From NCBI GenBank assembly GCA_003513895.1, contig DOSU01000027.1:1-6896 (forward strand): a stretch of DNA of 6,896 bases, written 5' to 3'. Below the pieces are notes generated by a model. It worked only from the letters and a program-made list of their open reading frames with translations, searched no databases and had not been told where the DNA came from. Each line of letters begins with the position of its first letter. The stretch's first letter is position 1. Positions 6,016-6,896 of this stretch are shown here, piece by piece. Made by a program: the position numbers and the translations under genes. The DNA is from Rikenellaceae bacterium. GTDB taxonomy: Bacteria; Bacteroidota; Bacteroidia; Bacteroidales; UBA932.

Positions 6016-6017
6016 TT

Positions 6018-6326
6018 ATGTACGCAATTGTAGATATTGCAGGACAGCAATTTAAAGTAGAGAAGGACAGAAAAATTTTTGTAAACCGTCTTCATGCTGA
6101 AGAAGGTGCTACACTAAGTTTTGAAAAAGTTCTTCTTATTGATAATGATGACTCTGTGAAGATTGGTTCTCCTTATGTCGAGGGCTCTGCTGTTAAAGCA
6201 ACTGTCCTTGAACACCTTAAAGGCAAAAAAGTTATCGTTTTCAAAAAGAAACGCCGTAAAGGTTATACAAAGAAAAACGGTCACCGTCAGTATCTGACTC
6301 AAATCAGAATAGAAGAAATTGCTTAA
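6018..6326 (+). CDS. rplU: 50S ribosomal protein L21 (bL21)
   Basis: The protein has 102 residues, the standard length. It opens with MYAIVDIAGQQFKVEKDRKI, the usual L21 N-terminus, and ends with the signature KGKKVIVFKKKRRKGYTKKN then GHRQYLTQIRI (about 69-98), rich in Lys and Arg for contact with 23S rRNA. ATG 6018 is preferred over an upstream in-frame ATG at 5892, because that longer form would add 42 unconserved residues and begin upstream of the promoter. No Shine-Dalgarno is seen; the start lies in A/T-rich sequence as usual in this phylum. rpmA follows after 28 bp on the same transcript. Confidence 0.97.
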   Translation: MYAIVDIAGQQFKVEKDRKIFVNRLHAEEGATLSFEKVLLIDNDDSVKIGSPYVEGSAVKATVLEHLKGKKVIVFKKKRRKGYTKKNGHRQYLTQIRIEEIA

Positions 6327-6354
6327 TTATTTATTAAAGGAAAATTTTTAGATC

Positions 6355-6624
6355 ATGGCTCATAAAAAAGGTGTCGGTAGTTCTAAGAACGGCCGCGAAT
6401 CACACAGTAAAAGATTAGGCGTTAAATTATTCGGCAGTCAGCACGCCAAAGCCGGAAATATTCTGGTACGCCAGAGAGGAACCGTTCATAATCCGGGCGA
6501 AAATGTAGGTATCGGCAGAGATCACACACTTTATGCTCTTATAGACGGTGTAGTTTTCTTCAAAAAGAAAGCAGACAACAAATCCTATGTATCAATTTTG
6601 CCAAAGGTAGTTGCCGAGGCATAA
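6355..6624 (+). CDS. rpmA: 50S ribosomal protein L27 (bL27)
   Basis: The protein has 89 residues. It starts MAHKKGVGSSKNGRESHSKR, with the flexible basic tail that reaches toward the peptidyl transferase centre; there is no Firmicutes-style cleaved leader before it. The family signature follows at 34-59 (GNILVRQRGTVHNPGENVGI, then GRDHTL). It is co-transcribed with rplU, 28 bp downstream, and a terminator lies 27 bases after its stop. In many Bacteroidales serS lies directly after rpmA; it is not seen in the remaining 272 bases here. Confidence 0.97.
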   Translation: MAHKKGVGSSKNGRESHSKRLGVKLFGSQHAKAGNILVRQRGTVHNPGENVGIGRDHTLYALIDGVVFFKKKADNKSYVSILPKVVAEA

Positions 6625-6651
6625 CAATACAAGATTTTAAAAAAGTTAAAG

Positions 6652-6679
6652 AAAGACATCCACGAGGGTGTCTTTTTTT
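6652..6679 (+). terminator. Intrinsic terminator of rplU-rpmA
   Basis: AAAGACATCC (6652-6661) pairs with GGGTGTCTTT (6666-6675) through one T-G wobble, with a four-base loop ACGA. The T-run 6673-6679 is followed by another six T residues after one G. It closes the two-gene ribosomal operon. Confidence 0.9.
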
Positions 6680-6701
6680 GTTTTTTACAGGGCAACAACC
6701 A

Positions 6702-6733
6702 ATTCACCATTTTGTTCCAGACGATTCACCATT
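6702..6733. repeat. Short direct repeat ATTCACCATT, two copies 22 bp apart
   Basis: ATTCACCATT occurs at 6702-6711 and again at 6724-6733, with 12 unrelated bases between. Ten identical bases at this spacing could be a paired protein-binding site, a duplication scar or chance. Nothing else in the window shares it. Confidence 0.4.
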
Positions 6734-6749
6734 CGCAAGTGCGAAGCAC
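6732..6749 (+). repeat. Short hairpin with GAA triloop upstream of palindrome copy 2
   Basis: GTGC-GAA-GCAC (6739-6749) forms a four-pair stem with a GAA loop closed by C-G, the same form as CGCC-GAA-GGCG near copy 1. An overlapping alternative, TTCGCA/TGCGAA (6732-6745), uses part of the same bases. Confidence 0.5.
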
Positions 6750-6769
6750 ATTTATCCGGAAATGGATTT

Positions 6770-6866
6770 GTAAGTGTTTGTTCTATAGTTTATTGTGCAT
6801 AATTAAGCGGGTACTACCCGCTTAATTATGCACAATATTCATAAAATGAGCAGATTAAGAATTGAG
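6770..6866 (+). repeat. Palindromic element, copy 2 (perfect 47-bp palindrome 6791-6837, centre C6814)
   Basis: Arms 6791-6813 and 6815-6837 are exact reverse complements over all 23 bases around one central C; the apex reads GGGTACTACCC. GTAAGT starts 44 bases before the centre and AATGAG 31 bases after it, exactly as in copy 1. The left arm differs from copy 1 at seven positions, each with a matching change in the right arm; an eighth pair is G-C here and G-T in copy 1. TTTAT (6789-6793) sits where copy 1 has CTTAC and can still pair with GTAAG through two G-T wobbles. No T-tract follows. It lies about 110 bases past the rpmA terminator. From ATG 6846 a frame reads MSRLRIELFLVSRPEIG and stays open to the window edge. 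Confidence 0.85.
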
Positions 6867-6896
6867 CTTTTTTTGGTGTCCCGTCCTGAAATAGGT

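Noticed and set aside
5892..6017. Longer N-terminus for L21 starting at 5892
   Set aside because: The extra 42 residues are not L21-like and the start would lie upstream of the predicted transcription start; ATG 6018 gives the standard protein.
1..6896. CRISPR array, tRNA or rRNA genes
   Set aside because: No regularly spaced repeats of CRISPR type, no tRNA cloverleaf with TTCRA-type T-arm and no rRNA-like sequence were seen; the two palindromes are 3.8 kb apart.

Overview
The window looks like a chromosomal segment from a member of the Bacteroidota, most likely Bacteroidales. Three things point there. Promoter-like sites fit the TTTG / TAnnTTTG pattern of that phylum, and the one before rplU is a complete match. 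Starts are A/T-rich and lack clear Shine-Dalgarno sequences. The proteins, especially the Bacteroidota-style ATP-binding protein ending in a DPLFKTWMKEIYF-type tail, fit the same group. The identification rests on motifs read by eye; no database search was possible.

Layout. At the left edge (1-681, minus) is the N-terminal part of a membrane-anchored nucleotide-sugar epimerase/dehydratase of the CapD/WbpM/FlaA1 type. It shares a divergent promoter region (682-864) with a plus-strand gene (865-2895). That gene encodes an exported protein joining a calcineurin-like metallophosphoesterase to a PQQ-type beta-propeller through a Gln/Ser-rich linker. An intrinsic terminator follows it at once. The convergent spacer 2896-3327 holds a long palindromic element, a cluster of short hairpins and a strong bidirectional terminator.

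From 5848 leftward runs a tight minus-strand cluster: an AAA-type ATP-binding protein, ubiX (flavin prenyltransferase) and a PIG-L/LmbE-type deacetylase with an apparent TTG start. The gaps are 6 and 31 bp with no terminator between genes, so they are probably one transcript ending at 3135-3164. Divergent from it is rplU-rpmA (ribosomal proteins L21 and L27), with a canonical promoter, a foldable leader and a clear terminator.

The most striking signal is a pair of related non-coding elements, centred at 3001 and 6814. Each has a 47-bp palindrome (two 23-base arms around one central C) with a shared apex GGGTACTAC. Each also has GTAAGT exactly 44 bases before the centre and AATGAG exactly 31 bases after it. 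The left arms differ at seven positions and all seven are compensated in the right arms. An eighth pair is G-T in one copy and G-C in the other. This is a clear covariation signature. Neither palindrome is followed by a T-tract, so they are not ordinary terminators. Downstream of both hairpins the same reading frame looks conserved (M..LRI.L....R.EI), so the element may front a small ORF or the start of a mobile gene. I do not recognise it as a named family.
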